NCBI GenBank assembly: GCA_030549495.1
Contig: JAUIRK010000723.1
Coordinates: forward strand, 62,001 to 126,000
Reading direction: 5' to 3'
Source: Nectonema munidae
Lineage: Eukaryota; Nematomorpha; Nectonematoida; Nectonematidae
DNA: 64,000 nucleotides
Under the pieces are notes generated by a model that saw nothing but the letters and a program-made list of their open reading frames with translations, was not told the origin of the DNA and searched no databases. The stretch's first letter is position 1, and every line of letters begins with the position of its first letter. Shown in pieces: positions 20,676-32,277 of this stretch. A program made the translations under genes and the position numbers.

Positions 20676-21317
20676 CCTATTTTTTGCTATAGAAAATGCA
20701 AAAATGCCAAAGTATAAAATGTATTATGGATCAAGTATGTGTTATAGGTCGTGTTGGTATCAATGTAAATTTTTTATAAGTTATCATAAATACTAGGTCC
20801 GACTTTTTTAATATTTTTATAATAACTTTCTTTGTTTTGTTAAGTTTCTTCGTTCTTTCATCCAGTTGTTTTTTTCTCATCAAATGTCGTTGTGCCCAAC
20901 GTTTCATATATGATACGTCTATTTTCATGGAAGCTAAAAATTATTTTTTCAAAAACAGTGGTGAATAGTCAACCAAATGCGATAAATATGTAAAGTTACG
21001 TAAAATTTGGATGAAAAAATCTTTTGTCACAAGGCTTATTTTTTCTTCAAAAATACGTTGTCATTAAAGAGTTAAATAGTTTTTTTGATGTTTTAAGAAA
21101 AGTGATTAAACTACCATTTTTTGTACACTATGATTACTTACAAAATGTAAAAAATATAAGCGTTACCAAATCACCCTATAAGGGCTAATGCCTCCTATTA
21201 TTTTGAAATTATTCTGAGAAGAGACAGTTTCATTTTAAAATAGTGAAAATTGCTTTATTAGTTTATTTTGTCTCCTTTCTCTCTTATGTTAATTATGTAG
21301 CAAATTTTTCAATTTTG
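20676..21317. other. No supported gene
   Basis: AT-rich sequence. A - strand open stretch at 20,731-20,928 is lysine-rich and has no recognised domain. Confidence 0.4.
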
Positions 21318-21462
21318 AGTAAAAGGTAAACGTACCGTCGGTGTATTTTCATTGCCAAGGTATTTCATTGCTTATGTCAAACTATGAACAAATTGGAATC
21401 GAATCCAGAGGCTTCCGTGCTGAGTCCATCATCTCAACCAACCTTCCATGCCACCCATAGAG
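21318..21462 (-). mobile_element. tRNA-derived SINE, copy 2
   Basis: Read on the - strand it starts near GGCATGGAAGGTTGGTTGA, has a B box GGATTCGATTCC (complement at 21,395-21,406), and ends with a body containing 'gaaaatacacc' and 'cggtacgtttacc'. That body matches the copy at 32,125-32,277 ('gaaaacacc', 'cggtacctttac'). This is the most divergent of the three copies in its head. Confidence 0.6.
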
Positions 21463-22104
21463 TATGCTATAGGGCAGTGCTCTTCCGCGTTTTTAAATTG
21501 TGCTTTATTCCTCTTTTCTCGGTTATCGCACTTCTTTTTTGATAGGTATCTGTTTTTTTCTCACTATGAGTACAAACTCTGAATATATTTCTTCTGATGG
21601 AACCACTTGTACTTCTACTGTAGCTATTGCCACTGGAAGACCAAGATCGCTGATTCAAAGAAATATATCTTCAAACCCTCCTGGTCCAAAATTAGAAGCC
21701 AGTCTCAATGTGGAAACTTTTTTTTACTTATGATTTAGTTTTAGAGATTTTCTCACACACTACAAATTTTATCAGACAAACTATAGAAGGAAATAACTAT
21801 ATTTCTACCGATGTGGTTTCCTTTGCTTCATCTTTCTGCATTGATAAACTTTTGCTTATATTGCTTGCCTCTACCAAATGGGAATAAATCACGATCAAAA
21901 AGTTTCGATATAAAAATTGTTTTCGCAAAAAAATCTTTTTTTGTAAAAGCTGTTCTTACTAGAAATGATTTTTAATTAATATCAAGATTTTTACGCTTTG
22001 ACAACCCTCTGACCCGAGAAACAGAGACGGATAAAATTGCCTCTATAAGGATTATACACCACCAAGGTTTCCACTAAGTAAGATCATGCTTTTTAAGATG
22101 TGAC

Positions 22105-22290
22105 ATCATTCATAGAAACACGAATACGAACAAATATGCAAACAGGGACAAATACCTATACACACTACACGCATGCAAATATTTATACGCGTACACAAAC
22201 ATACATTTACATACAAATGCAAGCACACAATCATACATACATACACAGACACAACTGAACACACCCACGCGTATTACTACTTACACAAAG
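22105..22290. repeat. Low-complexity (CA/TACA)-rich tract
   Basis: Loose repeats of aca/cata/caca motifs (acatacatttacatacaaatgc and similar) interrupt piggyBac element 2 immediately left of the inserted 319-bp element. Confidence 0.6.
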
Positions 22291-22299
22291 AGAGGCTCT

Positions 22300-22618
22300 C
22301 CCCGCGGGGAACGGCCTGGTGGGGAAACAATTTTCTCAATGATGAAATATAAAAGTATTTCATGAAACTTTTTTATTTAAGCTAATTTTTAAATAATTCC
22401 TTATTTTGCCCAACAAAAATTGACATGCAACCAAAACGAATTTTTTTCAGTATTATTTCATATTGAAATCATGTTAAGAAGTAAATAATTACAAAAAGAA
22501 AGATTTTGTAAATAATGTATATATTTGCAGAATATGAACGATCAATTTTTCTATCAATTCCCCAATAACGGAGATAAAACCTTCCCCGCGGGGAACGGGA
22601 TAGTTTCGAGTCCCCGCT
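22300..22618. mobile_element. Small non-coding insertion inside piggyBac element 2
   Basis: A 319-bp segment begins CCCCGCGGGGAACGG and ends GAGTCCCCGCT; a second exact copy of tccccgcggggaacgg lies near its right end (22,583). It is bracketed by AGGCTCT at 22,293-22,299 and 22,619-22,625, consistent with a 7-8 bp target duplication. The GC-rich ends and duplication length suggest a hAT-like MITE. The interior is AT-rich and non-coding. It postdates the piggyBac copy it sits in. Confidence 0.55.
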
Positions 22619-23855
22619 AGGCTCTGACACATACAAAAATGATCTCTCGTAATTTTTAGGTATTGGACTCTTAACCAGTATGTTACCGTTGATGAGCAAG
22701 CTTTGAGATACTGAGGTAATTGTCCAATCAAAGTTTTTGACACAAGGAAACCTGGCAAGTGGGGGATCAAATTTTATCACCAAAACGACCCCCAAACCGT
22801 TTTATCGTCTGAAATTTACATCTCGAACTATAGTGATCCCAATTTTTTCATAGGTGTCGAAATAACAAACGTTAAGTTTTGAACTCTTCAATTCCCAGCG
22901 GAACAGGTATAATATGTGATCGATTTTATAGACCTCAAACTATGTTCTTGGGGTATGCAACATTCATAAACTTTTCTTGGTACATTGAATTCATCTAGAT
23001 TCTATGTGTGTTCCTCAAATTTTCAAAAAAAGATATCTAAGCCAAGAAGGTGTTGATGAATGTGAATTTCGAGTGGTATATAGTGATTTCTCTTATTTAG
23101 TTGCATACATTCCCAAAAACCACGCTCGCATCAATTTCAAAGCCGTTCTCATAATGAGCAGTCAGCACTATGGCCCAATCTCATTTTGTTGAGAAAGAAA
23201 AAAACGAGAGTCGATGCTTGTCTATAACCAGTACTAGTGTGGGGCAGACAAAGCAAATCAAATGTGCCGAAATTTCACAAAATACAGGTCCACGCAAAGA
23301 TGGCCAGGAGCTGTGTTTTGTAACTATTTGAACATAGCTGCGCTAAACACTTCAGTAATCGTTATGAATAACTGTCCATAATTATATTCTTCCAGATGTG
23401 GGGGTAGAAAAGAAATAATAAATTCCCTGTTTTCAACTTGCAGATAATGCAATGGAAATGAGAGTCCAATGTAATCCCATGAGAAGTCTACAAGAGGTCC
23501 ATGCATAATGTGCAAACCTAACATTCAAAAATTTTTCCAAAGTTGCACATCTTGCAAACATGTTTGCAAGAAGCATTCAGAAATTATATGCAAAGATCGT
23601 AAACTAACGTTGTTGTAATGCTTGGGTTTTCTCTACTTGCTTGATATTATATAAAATAACTTTTTTGATGGGCCTGATAGATTTTAAAGTATACATTTCA
23701 AAAAATTAATCTTCAATATATTATTTTATACAAAAAAATTTTTTGATAACTGATAATAATATAAATACCCTTTTCCTTGATTTTCATGCTGCTCATATTT
23801 AAAAATTTACTCATTATTTGTGTCAACATTTACTCGAAGTTAGAGCTGGGCCCTA

Positions 23856-23897
23856 GCGGCCCTCTCTCGTCGTGCGAGGGTTCCCTCGCATGGCCGC
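23856..23897. other. GC-rich nested hairpin
   Basis: TGCGAGGG-TT-CCCTCGCA (23,873-23,890) is a perfect 8-bp stem with a 2-base loop, and is itself enclosed by GCGGCC / GGCCGC (23,856-23,861 and 23,892-23,897). It stands out in AT-rich DNA. It may be a transposon terminus or a folded RNA element; no family was recognised. Confidence 0.5.
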
Positions 23898-24239
23898 AAT
23901 ATTTTTACTACCTTCAATGGTAAAAGTATAGGGCCTCGATAGACTATTTTCAAAATTTTTGACTATTCTTCTCAGATTTTTTTGGAAACGCACAACGATT
24001 TTCCATAGGAATAATAAAGTTTTTTTCTTTATAAAAAAGTCTATAAAAATATTCTATCTTGAATTTTTTCAATTTAACGTCAACTAATTTATTCTAAAAT
24101 TTTATCGGTTTTTCATATAATAGTTTTTTAAAAAATTTATTCATAAACTTTTTCATTATAAAATAAATTTGCATATAAAATAAGAGAAGATAACTTAAAA
24201 CGAAAAAGGATGACTCAAAGGGAAAAAGGATGAACTTGA

Positions 24240-25679
24240 AGTGAAAATGCTACATCATTTTTAAGCTCGACCTTTTGAAAGACATCTAATATCTGTGTGA
24301 AGCAGCAAAGATTCAAATCCTGAGCCCATTTCTTTGCAAAAATTCGTAAAGAGTCGAGTATTAAGAGCACGGCATTGCACTAGATTATTTTTACTGAAAC
24401 TTGTAACACTTCACACAATTCTTCGCTATTTTTTTGTTGCTAGCACTTCCTGATGAATCATGCAATGAGTGAAGGTTACTTCTTTTTACAAACGGATTTG
24501 ACATTACCGCGGAAACCAACATTCTTTCCTGTCATTGCGGCTGCACCATCTGTGCAAACTCCAACACAGTCTGCCCATTTTAATCCGACTTCTTCAAAAA
24601 ATGAGTCTAATTTTTGAAACATGGCTTCACCTGTAGCGTGTTCTTCTAGCGGCTTGCAAAAAAGTAAATCTTCATGAAATCGTTGTTGTAGCAATATCTT
24701 ACATACACTATTAATTGTGCCATGTTTGTGATTGAAATTGTTCCAATTGAATTGCAAATTTTGATTTACATTTAATTCTTTCTAATAATAATTGTTCAAA
24801 TAAGTCCTCGCTCATTTTTGAAATTCTTCTGCTTACTGTGGTGTCAGCTATAGGAATTTTTTTAATTCGTTTGCATATTTTTGTCCAATAAGAATTTCAG
24901 TAATTCTGATGGCAATTGGAAAAACAAGATCTTCTCCAATTGTAAACTTTGCAATCAAATATGATGCTCCATACGATGCCCGTAAATATTTTAAATTTGT
25001 TACAGAATGAGCTTCGATATTTGATTGTTGTTTTCTTGTAGCTTGCAACAATCTTTCAAAATACTCCACGGGTTTGTTAACACAAGAAGGATGTTTAATT
25101 CAAGATGCCTTTTCAATTTTGCGGCTTCATGCTTTTACTTGCTACGTGCTCACTGCAAACCACACACATTGGGCGTTGTTCATTATTTATTTCAATAAAT
25201 GTAAATCCAAATTGTAAATAAGTTTCGTTGTACTTTATTTTTTTCATATTACAAAGCTTATTTTCTTTTGTTTCTGTTTTAGAACATGTTGCACCAGTTG
25301 CGATCGTACCAGCATCAATCAAATCATCAGAGGTTTTTCTCTTGTTTTAATAGCCACTAATACATCGTTAATTTATCTGAAAATAAAAAAATATATTATC
25401 TTAAAACATATAATTTATAGTTTATAAGTGAAGGTGAGAAATAACATAAAAGAAAACGTTAAGCGTAAGTTATAATTTAATATTATGTTATTTGTCTGTC
25501 TTGATAAAGTTTAGCAATACCATTCAAATTAGAATGATTGTCAATTTATTTTGAAAATTGATGTGTTTGTTGTTAAATTAGTAAAACTACAATGTTGAAT
25601 ATTATAAAAAAAATTTGATAATTATAATTGTGGCGACCCCTTTCTACGGTTATGCGACCCCCACTTTGAAGACCTCTGA
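24240..25679 (-). mobile_element. hAT transposon remnant, ZBED5/SCAND3-like
   Basis: The - strand begins at 25,679 with CAGAGGTCTTCAAAGTGGGG, a typical hAT terminus. Transposase blocks follow in order: a BED-type zinc-finger start (YLQFGFTFIEINNEQRPMCV, near 25,150-25,220), then SVTNLKYLRASYGASYLIAK (24,960-25,010), then the catalytic-region block DCVGVCTDGAAAMTGKNVGF (near 24,510-24,570), then THCMIHQEVLATKK and CRALNTRLFTNFCKEMGSGF (24,270-24,470). These are highly characteristic of vertebrate-style SCAND3/ZBED5/FAM200 hAT proteins. The reading frame is broken several times, and the C-terminal dimerisation part and far terminus are missing. Confidence 0.8.
24476..24757 (-). pseudogene. hAT transposase fragment (RNase H-like region)
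   Basis: The longest open part (93 codons) of the hAT remnant. It contains LLFCKPLEEHATGEAMFQKL followed by the WADCVGVCTDGAAAMTG block, in which the DGA motif belongs to the catalytic core. It ends in NVKSVCKKK, where a short frame break precedes the 'THCMIH' continuation. Confidence 0.7.
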
Positions 25680-26597
25680 TATAGGGGATACGTCAAATTA
25701 GTTTTCAAAAAACTTAAGTTATGCTGAAAAATTTTTTAGTTTTTGTTGAAGCTCTATAACTTTTTCTGCTTTTTTTTTCCTTAAAAGTTTTTATAAAAGT
25801 TATTTTACTTTATGTAGCTTGCACCAATTTAGCTTTTAAACTATTTTTGAATGAAGCTGAGAAAAACGAAGAAACTTATTCTTATACACTAAAAAGTATG
25901 AAAAAAATTCTAATACCAAGTTTTCTAACTTACATTTTTGATAAAAATTACCTTAGAAAAGTTAAGTCCAATAATTTCAAGAATGTGCGCCCCTGAATCA
26001 ATCACATTTTTTTCATATAAAGGGTGTCTAATTGACTCTTTTCCTTCAGACTACATTCACTCATATAAAATTGTCCAACCTTCAGTTATTTGTTTTCTCT
26101 ATCAATCAGATATCCTTTCATCAATTCCTGTAATGTTCCTGATAGACTGCTTCATTTTTAAATGAAAAACATATTTGCCCCCCCCCCCCCCCCAACAATT
26201 TTGAGTTTTTTTAAACTAGTGTATATGCGATATGCAAATTTAATTTAAATATTTTCGCTGGAAGAGTATTTAAATTTCACCAATTTTGTAAAAAAATATA
26301 AAGTAGTTTTATAAATTTAGGTATGAGCTGAAGACACATTATTTTAAAGGATTGCATTGTCTCCTGTGGTATTTTCAGACTAGTAATTTTGAAAATTGGA
26401 AAAAAAAATTCGCCCCTCCAATAATTTTGAGGATGCCTGGTTTCTTTTAACTATTTATTAGTACTAAAATTTGCTAAATATTAGCCAGTGCTGCAGGGCA
26501 TAATTTGTAAAAGGAAATTGGTCTAAAATGGTCAAATTTTGTAAAAAGCCCCTTTTTTGCTAAAATCAAGTAAATTTTGCAAAGATATAATTTAGAC
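25680..26597. other. Intergenic, AT-rich, with a 16-C homopolymer
   Basis: No supported gene. A run of 16 C at 26,178-26,193 is followed by aacaattttgag, and a related sequence (cgcccctccaataattttgag) lies at 26,412-26,432, suggesting diverged copies of one short unit. Confidence 0.45.
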
Positions 26598-26603
26598 TTT
26601 ATT
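26598..26603 (-). promoter_or_regulatory. Candidate polyadenylation signal for the GCN2 gene
   Basis: TTTATT on + (AATAAA on -) lies about 166 bases beyond the GCN2 stop codon, a usual distance. Chance occurrence is likely in such AT-rich DNA. Confidence 0.35.
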
Positions 26604-26768
26604 AGTATTAATTTCAAATATAAGTGTTGTATAAAAATTTAGATCACAATTGATTGAAATTTAATATATAATTTTAGATATCTCAGAACAGGAGGTAAAT
26701 ATGAAGAAGGTACTTAATAGCAACTCAGTTATATTCAAAGGTGGAAATGCATATTTAGTGAGATGATG

Positions 26769-29700
26769 CTAAAATATGATGCGATAAAAGTCGTGTTTAA
26801 AAGTGTAAACCAAGCAAAAATGTTGCTTTTTATCAAATTTGATGCTACTTATTTCCTCGCAAAGAGTTTGTATGGATTTTTTGTGATTGGGATATTTCTG
26901 TATAACAGATTTTACACTTTCTACGTACTCACTATGAGAAAAACTAGCTTCCATTGTGATGTACGCACAAACGGTTTTCAAAACATTTGGAGGTAGATCT
27001 ATACAAATGATGTCAACATTGTTCGCACTAAGTGAAAAAAAATATTTCAAATGCGAAACTTTATTGAGAACATGGTTTTCAATCTTCTTTATAACGTACC
27101 TTGAACTTTTTTCATTGCATAAAAATTTTAAATTAAAAAAGGCATTCGGGTTAATCGGCGATAACAAAGAGTCAGATAAATCTGAAGTTTTTGCCTTGTT
27201 ACTGTTTCCTGCATTTTCATATGAAAAAACATTTGGTGTTGATGACGTGGAAGTTACTGTATTTGAATTTGGAGCTATGAAAACTAATTGAGTTAAAAAT
27301 TCCTTAAAATCAGAAATAAATAATTTCTTCTCGTATAATTTGTCGTCAGATCTGTAGGATAGCATTTTGATTCTAAGCAGGTCATCGCATTCCATGTCTG
27401 TGTTCAAATAAATGATGCACGATATTTTGAACAGTCTTGCAAATTGTTCAACCATTGTGACATTTTCCACAGGTTCATAGAGAATATCCGTTGAGCAAAA
27501 TGAAGTAGACCAGACTATTTCTAAGATTTTGAAAATAATTAAATTTTTGTCACTAACAATTCCTGATTTATCAAAGGAACAAACCAAAATCTTAGTAATG
27601 ATATTTGTATTATTAAAACTAATGAATTCGTTGTGTGCGTCCTTCATGACATGTGTGATAATCTTATCAAAGGCAATACTGACGCCTAGCATGCATGGTG
27701 ACGATATTGAAGACTGGTGCAGAACCAATGAAGATACATATTCGTCAGGAATCACATCAGATTGTTCAAACTGTTTGATTAAGTTATCCAGGCGTCCACC
27801 AGCTGCTAAAACTTCCAAAGGAGAGTTCGTTTTTTCACGCTGTTGAACAAATTGGAAGATTATGCCAGAAGAAAATGTACAGCTGTTCATGATTGAAAAA
27901 TCTATATACAGAGGCAATTTTAGCTTCATTTTTTCACAATATTTTAACAAGAGCTCAATCTCAAGCATGCCTTGTTTATAGAGTTTGGCAGTTGACGGAC
28001 ACTTATTTTGCCTAGCTAAGTGCCTCAGCGAAGAAGAAATTTTGGGAAGAAGACCTCTTGTTCCTATATACGTTGTAAACTTTTGTAATTGAGATGTGGT
28101 TAATAAGCCTTCATTAAGACACGACTCAAGCATCTGGTGTTGCATGAAGACGAAAATTTTTGGATGCAGAGACTCAGCAACGCCCAGGTAAAGGAGAATT
28201 GAGCTTAGAATTGAGGTATGGCTTAAGCGGATGGTGAGATTCGGAAAGTGAGAGGCCGTTGCTAGAGCTTTTTCAATGCAGAAGAGCATTTCAGCAGCGA
28301 TAAACGAAGATACAAATCTGTTGCAAAAAGGAAAAACAACATCATACGCAAACTCGTAAAATTCATTAAAGTGTTTATGTAGCGCCCTTGACTGACGATG
28401 CACACGCGCTAGCTCATACTTTTTAAAGCGGCAAATCTTATTGTAAGCAATGATATGCGCAAATGGAATGTGACTGTCATGGCTTAGGGAAAGGATGTCT
28501 CCCGCCATGTTGCAAATACTTGCCATGGAAGACTCTGTCAATGAATGAAATGGGAAGGAAGCACTTTTAAACTTTGGATGAACTAATGCACTCGGGGTAA
28601 AAATAGCGCCATGCATTTCGAAGATATGTGAAAATTCATACGCCATTTTAGAAAAGGTTTGAAAGAATGAGATTTTTTTAATGCTCAGGAAATGACTTTT
28701 ATTGGAGAAGTAGCGTGGGAAAGATAGGCATGGATTCAAAGGACACGCCTCAAACAAACTAGAAATCATGTTTTGAAAAGCTGTACTTTTTGGATTAGAA
28801 GCAGTGTAGCGAAAAATGTCTCTTACTTCGGTATCCTTGATCTGAGGAGGTGGGAGTGCGTCAGAAGTCAGTAGTTCATGGGCTGAAGGTCTCAATGACG
28901 GATCGTGAGAAAGGAGATCGGATATCATATTAATTTGATTTGCATTCATGTATTCCCTTATGTCACTGGGAAAAATCAGAGATTTTGTGCGAATTTTTGT
29001 CAAAACATTGATACGCTCCATGATGGTTGGTAGAGGAGGGTACGCCATTTCAAAGGCAATGATGCCTAGACTGTACATATCAACTTTTGGAGTATACGCG
29101 TCAGATACACTTCCTTCCACTTCTGGAGCTAGATACAAAGCTGTTCCTACTTTTCCACTTTTAGAAGCAAGAGATCTTTTAGCCAAATTCGCATTTTCAG
29201 CCAATGCTTCTTCATTTTTCATATTAAAGTTCAATTCAACGTGTTCCTTATGAAATTCCTCTGACGAAACGCAAGCTTTGGCGAGTCCAAAGTCGCCTAT
29301 CTTAACATTATTAGCATTATCAAGTAAAATGTTTGAAGGCTTCAAATCTCTATGTACAATACCTTTTTCGTGTAAATAATTTAATCCGTGTAAAATTTGA
29401 CGACAAAATTTCCAGAATTTTTCGCCATTTTTTACCAGAGTCAAGGCATCAATTTCACTCTTTAAGGTGTTGTTTTCACAATACTCCATTTGAATGCAAA
29501 TATGTCTAGAGACCGATCTTTTAGTGATTGAGTCTTCTTTTTTAGATTTATCACTACTTGAATAACTTTTAGTACTCAAAGTTCCTTGCTTAGAATCTCT
29601 AAAAATAATATCACTATCATTGGATTCATACGCATATGGTTTAGCAGATGTACAACCAAATAAGCTGTTGTCACTGAAAGAGGATTTATCATTTGATGCT

Positions 29701-31466
29701 TCTTTTTCCTGCTCATGGCAAAATGCATTTTCTATGGCAGAATTTAATTGGATATTCTCTTCGATCCAAGAATTATAATACCTCACTACGTGTTCGTGAT
29801 TCAAACAGGATAGCAACTTTATTTCTCGCATTATCTTTTGAGGTGATGAAACAAACAGTGGAATACGCTTTATAGCGTAAACTTGATCATCAAGTCTATT
29901 CACAGCCTTAACAACGTCACCAAATCCGCCAGCTCCAAGCCAACGTAAGATTATGAAATCATTCTCAATTCGCCTTCCTGCGTTGAAACTGACAGCAGCT
30001 TTTGAATAACAGTTTTTGTCTGAGTCAGGATCCATATTCTTCGATTTTTCAAAAGATGACAAAAGAGAATTATCCACAGAAAAATCCTTTTTGAAAAAAT
30101 CATTATCTAGCAAGCATTTTAGAGAGTATGAGGATTTAAGATCTTTGTTTGGAAGAATACATTCTTCTATGAAAGATTTCAGAAAGTGAGGAATGGATTT
30201 TGATATAATGAGTTTGGGAAATACATGAGGTGAAGAATTTTTCGTGGCTAGCATTAGCGCCAAAACACCAAGCATGAATGCATCACTTTTTTTGCTTGGC
30301 GCAACCTTGTTCAAAATGGATTCTCCGGTTTCACCCGAAGCACGCAAATGCAGATCCTTGAGCTTCCTAAATATCCCGAATTCAACCAAGCGTAGATTTA
30401 AGGAACTATCGATGAAAACGCTGGAGGGAGTAAGGTGTCCGTGAATAAAAGAATTAGAATGAAGAAAGTCTATTGTTCTTAAAACTTCTTTTAAATAATT
30501 TTGAAGGGAGTGCAGGTTCATGCTTTCTTTTCCAGATGAGATCAAAGTCTGCCAGTTATATCCACAAACATACTCACTGATGAGTTCGACGTGTATCACA
30601 TCATTATAAGCAACACTAGCTAAGCTTTTGCTGAGATAAAAAGAAAAATCGTAGTACTTGCATAAATTATGATGGTGAAGTTTTTGTAATAATACAAATT
30701 CCTGGCCAATTTTTCGCAAACTTAGCAAAGTATCACTCACTCTTTTTTGAAGGAGTGCTTCATTGTAGACTAAAGACGGCCAACTAAAAACCCAATCAGT
30801 GCAAACACACGTATTTTTCATTTCATTACTGAAAACCAAGTACACTTTGCCTCCACTACTTCCTTGCCCTAAGAACTTGCCTCTTACATACTTACAAGAA
30901 GGGGAATCACTGCATTGCTCTTCAAATAAAGAAATTTGGCGCGAAGTTTGCAGTTCTTGAAATTCTGCATTTTCTCGCAAATGAACTGATGTTACATCTT
31001 CAGTATCTTGACAGTGCTTACTTTCTATGCATGACACATCACGAGCATACGGTTTAAGAAGCTTGCATTCTTCAAAAAGCATTGCTTGGACACCATACGC
31101 CAGTTGGAGGATCATAACTTCTCCAATGAAATCTTTGGCAGTATTAAGGGTTTTTTCTAAAGTATGTTGAGTGAAATCGTCATCAACGCCTTCACAATCA
31201 AGTAACTTGATTTTAGGCAAACTAAAAGGGTACAACTCATCAAAGCATATATCCATTCTTAAGGATAATTTCAATGAGTATTCACACAAATAAGATGTTT
31301 CGCTTTCTTGTGGTTTAAGATGGATGCCAAAAGTAAATAATTTCTTTTTCTTCTTCTTCTTCTTATAATCGTATTCAATGAAGTCGTTGCCAAATATGGA
31401 CTTAAGAACTTCAATTTCTTCGACTTGCTTCTTTCTACATTGAACCTTTTTATCTTCTAAGTTCAT
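26769..31466 (-). CDS. EIF2AK4: eIF2-alpha kinase GCN2 (EIF2AK4), single exon, 1565 aa
   Basis: GCN2 senses uncharged tRNA and phosphorylates eIF2-alpha, slowing translation during amino-acid shortage. Domains in order: RWD (residues about 8-135, with the YPFSLP motif near 77), which binds the GCN1 partner; pseudokinase (about 195-460), with HGHLTPSS where HRDLKPxN is expected; active kinase (about 500-875), with LGAGGFGDV near 509, AIK near 529, HRDLKPSN near 704, DFG near 724, [10 protein letters not shown] near 775, and the long Ser/Asn-rich insert typical of eIF2 kinases; HisRS-like domain (about 900-1370), with AAGGRLD near 1217 where HisRS has GRYD; and a C-terminal domain. Its length is close to the usual 1600-1650. 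The start ATG follows AAA and is the first Met of the frame. No intron or frame break is visible, which is unusual for an animal gene this long. An eight-lysine run (residues about 35-42) sits in the RWD domain. Confidence 0.95.
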   Translation of the reverse strand: MNLEDKKVQCRKKQVEEIEVLKSIFGNDFIEYDYKKKKKKKKLFTFGIHLKPQESETSYLCEYSLKLSLRMDICFDELYPFSLPKIKLLDCEGVDDDFTQHTLEKTLNTAKDFIGEVMILQLAYGVQAMLFEECKLLKPYARDVSCIESKHCQDTEDVTSVHLRENAEFQELQTSRQISLFEEQCSDSPSCKYVRGKFLGQGSSGGKVYLVFSNEMKNTCVCTDWVFSWPSLVYNEALLQKRVSDTLLSLRKIGQEFVLLQKLHHHNLCKYYDFSFYLSKSLASVAYNDVIHVELISEYVCGYNWQTLISSGKESMNLHSLQNYLKEVLRTIDFLHSNSFIHGHLTPSSVFIDSSLNLRLVEFGIFRKLKDLHLRASGETGESILNKVAPSKKSDAFMLGVLALMLATKNSSPHVFPKLIISKSIPHFLKSFIEECILPNKDLKSSYSLKCLLDNDFFKKDFSVDNSLLSSFEKSKNMDPDSDKNCYSKAAVSFNAGRRIENDFIILRWLGAGGFGDVVKAVNRLDDQVYAIKRIPLFVSSPQKIMREIKLLSCLNHEHVVRYYNSWIEENIQLNSAIENAFCHEQEKEASNDKSSFSDNSLFGCTSAKPYAYESNDSDIIFRDSKQGTLSTKSYSSSDKSKKEDSITKRSVSRHICIQMEYCENNTLKSEIDALTLVKNGEKFWKFCRQILHGLNYLHEKGIVHRDLKPSNILLDNANNVKIGDFGLAKACVSSEEFHKEHVELNFNMKNEEALAENANLAKRSLASKSGKVGTALYLAPEVEGSVSDAYTPKVDMYSLGIIAFEMAYPPLPTIMERINVLTKIRTKSLIFPSDIREYMNANQINMISDLLSHDPSLRPSAHELLTSDALPPPQIKDTEVRDIFRYTASNPKSTAFQNMISSLFEACPLNPCLSFPRYFSNKSHFLSIKKISFFQTFSKMAYEFSHIFEMHGAIFTPSALVHPKFKSASFPFHSLTESSMASICNMAGDILSLSHDSHIPFAHIIAYNKICRFKKYELARVHRQSRALHKHFNEFYEFAYDVVFPFCNRFVSSFIAAEMLFCIEKALATASHFPNLTIRLSHTSILSSILLYLGVAESLHPKIFVFMQHQMLESCLNEGLLTTSQLQKFTTYIGTRGLLPKISSSLRHLARQNKCPSTAKLYKQGMLEIELLLKYCEKMKLKLPLYIDFSIMNSCTFSSGIIFQFVQQREKTNSPLEVLAAGGRLDNLIKQFEQSDVIPDEYVSSLVLHQSSISSPCMLGVSIAFDKIITHVMKDAHNEFISFNNTNIITKILVCSFDKSGIVSDKNLIIFKILEIVWSTSFCSTDILYEPVENVTMVEQFARLFKISCIIYLNTDMECDDLLRIKMLSYRSDDKLYEKKLFISDFKEFLTQLVFIAPNSNTVTSTSSTPNVFSYENAGNSNKAKTSDLSDSLLSPINPNAFFNLKFLCNEKSSRYVIKKIENHVLNKVSHLKYFFSLSANNVDIICIDLPPNVLKTVCAYITMEASFSHSEYVESVKSVIQKYPNHKKSIQTLCEEISSIKFDKKQHFCLVYTFKHDFYRIIF

Positions 31467-32124
31467 TTTATCTATATAAAACGAAATTTTTTATAACTCA
31501 CATAAAATAATGGAAATTATCATATTTTCTACAAGGCGCACATAGTAGAGATTGGGGCTATCTTATTTCAGAAGTATGATATACAGTAAAATTTCTATAA
31601 TACCTACCTATATGCCTGTCACTGACATCAATATACTTGATAAAGAAGTGTTTTCATTGAAAAATGTAATGATTAAAATTGATACTCAACACTAAAATAT
31701 TTCACTGAACCTTTTTGGAAACTTTGACTATTCAAATTTTTCCTCAATTTGACAAGACACTTGAAAGCCAACCTTTTAGATTACTCAAACCTAGTTATCT
31801 CTTTAAAATGCGTTTATGTATTTTATGTACATTATAGAAACAGAGGCAACTTTATAGATCGAAGGTCTTGCCAAACATACACTTTAATTATATTGGAGTT
31901 AGACCATTAGTGTTAGGGTAGAACAGGATATTTTAACGGCATACGCTATATGCTAACATATGTGGTAATGGAAAAATCTAATAATTTTCATTTAAAGATT
32001 TAGTTTTTAAATTTGTAATTTTTATTGGTTAAATTTTCTTTAAAATAAAAAAAAGCACGCCAGTGTGTCTGTCTTGCACTATAAAATTTATTAAATAACA
32101 TTTTAACCCTCTTATAATATGTAC
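31467..32124. other. Upstream region of GCN2, no gene recognised
   Basis: AT-rich flank. On the - strand, tatagataaaATG places A at -3 of the GCN2 start. A TATATAG sequence lies only about 10 bases upstream of the ATG, too close to serve as a normal TATA box. No stress-response element was identified. Confidence 0.4.
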
Positions 32125-32277
32125 AAAATGTAAAGGTACCGTAAGGTGTTTTCATCGAGAAGGCACAATTGTACCGCTTGTATCGAACTATTAGGAAATT
32201 AGGCTTGATGAGGGATCGAGCCCAAGACCTTGAGTTATCGAAACACGGTATCTAACCAACCTTACTCACGCCCCCTT
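32125..32277 (-). mobile_element. tRNA-derived SINE, copy 3
   Basis: Read on the - strand: GCGTGAGTAAGGTTGGTTAGA head, 'aactcaaggtcttggg', B box GGCTCGATCCC (complement at 32,212-32,222), then 'gttcgatacaagcgg' and 'tctcgatgaaaacacc'. It matches copy 1 (14,043-14,172) almost continuously, including the exact 'aactcaaggtcttggg' block, and shares its 3' part with copy 2. Confidence 0.7.

Larger units (their letters stand above)
21560..23640 (+). mobile_element. piggyBac element 2, degenerate, with a nested insertion
   Basis: Conserved piggyBac transposase blocks appear in order on the + strand. At 21,930-22,070 is AVLTRNDF, then LISRFLRFDNPLTRETETDK, the usual 'R..RF..I.r.LrFdd...R' block. At 22,680-22,780 is QYVTVDEQALRY followed by GNCPIKVFDTRKPGKWGIKF, the strongly conserved 'DE' block. 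At 23,085-23,180 is SYLVAYIPKNHARINFK, then VLIMSSQHYGP. At 23,520-23,620 is a Cys-rich tail, CTSCKHVCKKHSEIICK. Multiple stops and frame changes break it. Between the first two blocks lie a CA-rich low-complexity tract and a 319-bp insertion. Ends were not located. Confidence 0.75.

Noticed and set aside
21500-21733. 77-codon + strand ORF as an independent host gene
   Set aside because: It leads into the piggyBac transposase blocks of element 2 on the same strand and is best read as the N-terminal part of that remnant.
22469-22795. Two overlapping - strand ORFs of 93 and 108 codons
   Set aside because: They cross the edge of the 319-bp insertion and lie antisense to the piggyBac YVTVDEQ block.
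26956-30444. + strand ORFs of 60-111 codons across 27-30 kb
   Set aside because: They lie antisense to the GCN2 coding sequence, have no recognisable domains and are shadows of the real gene.
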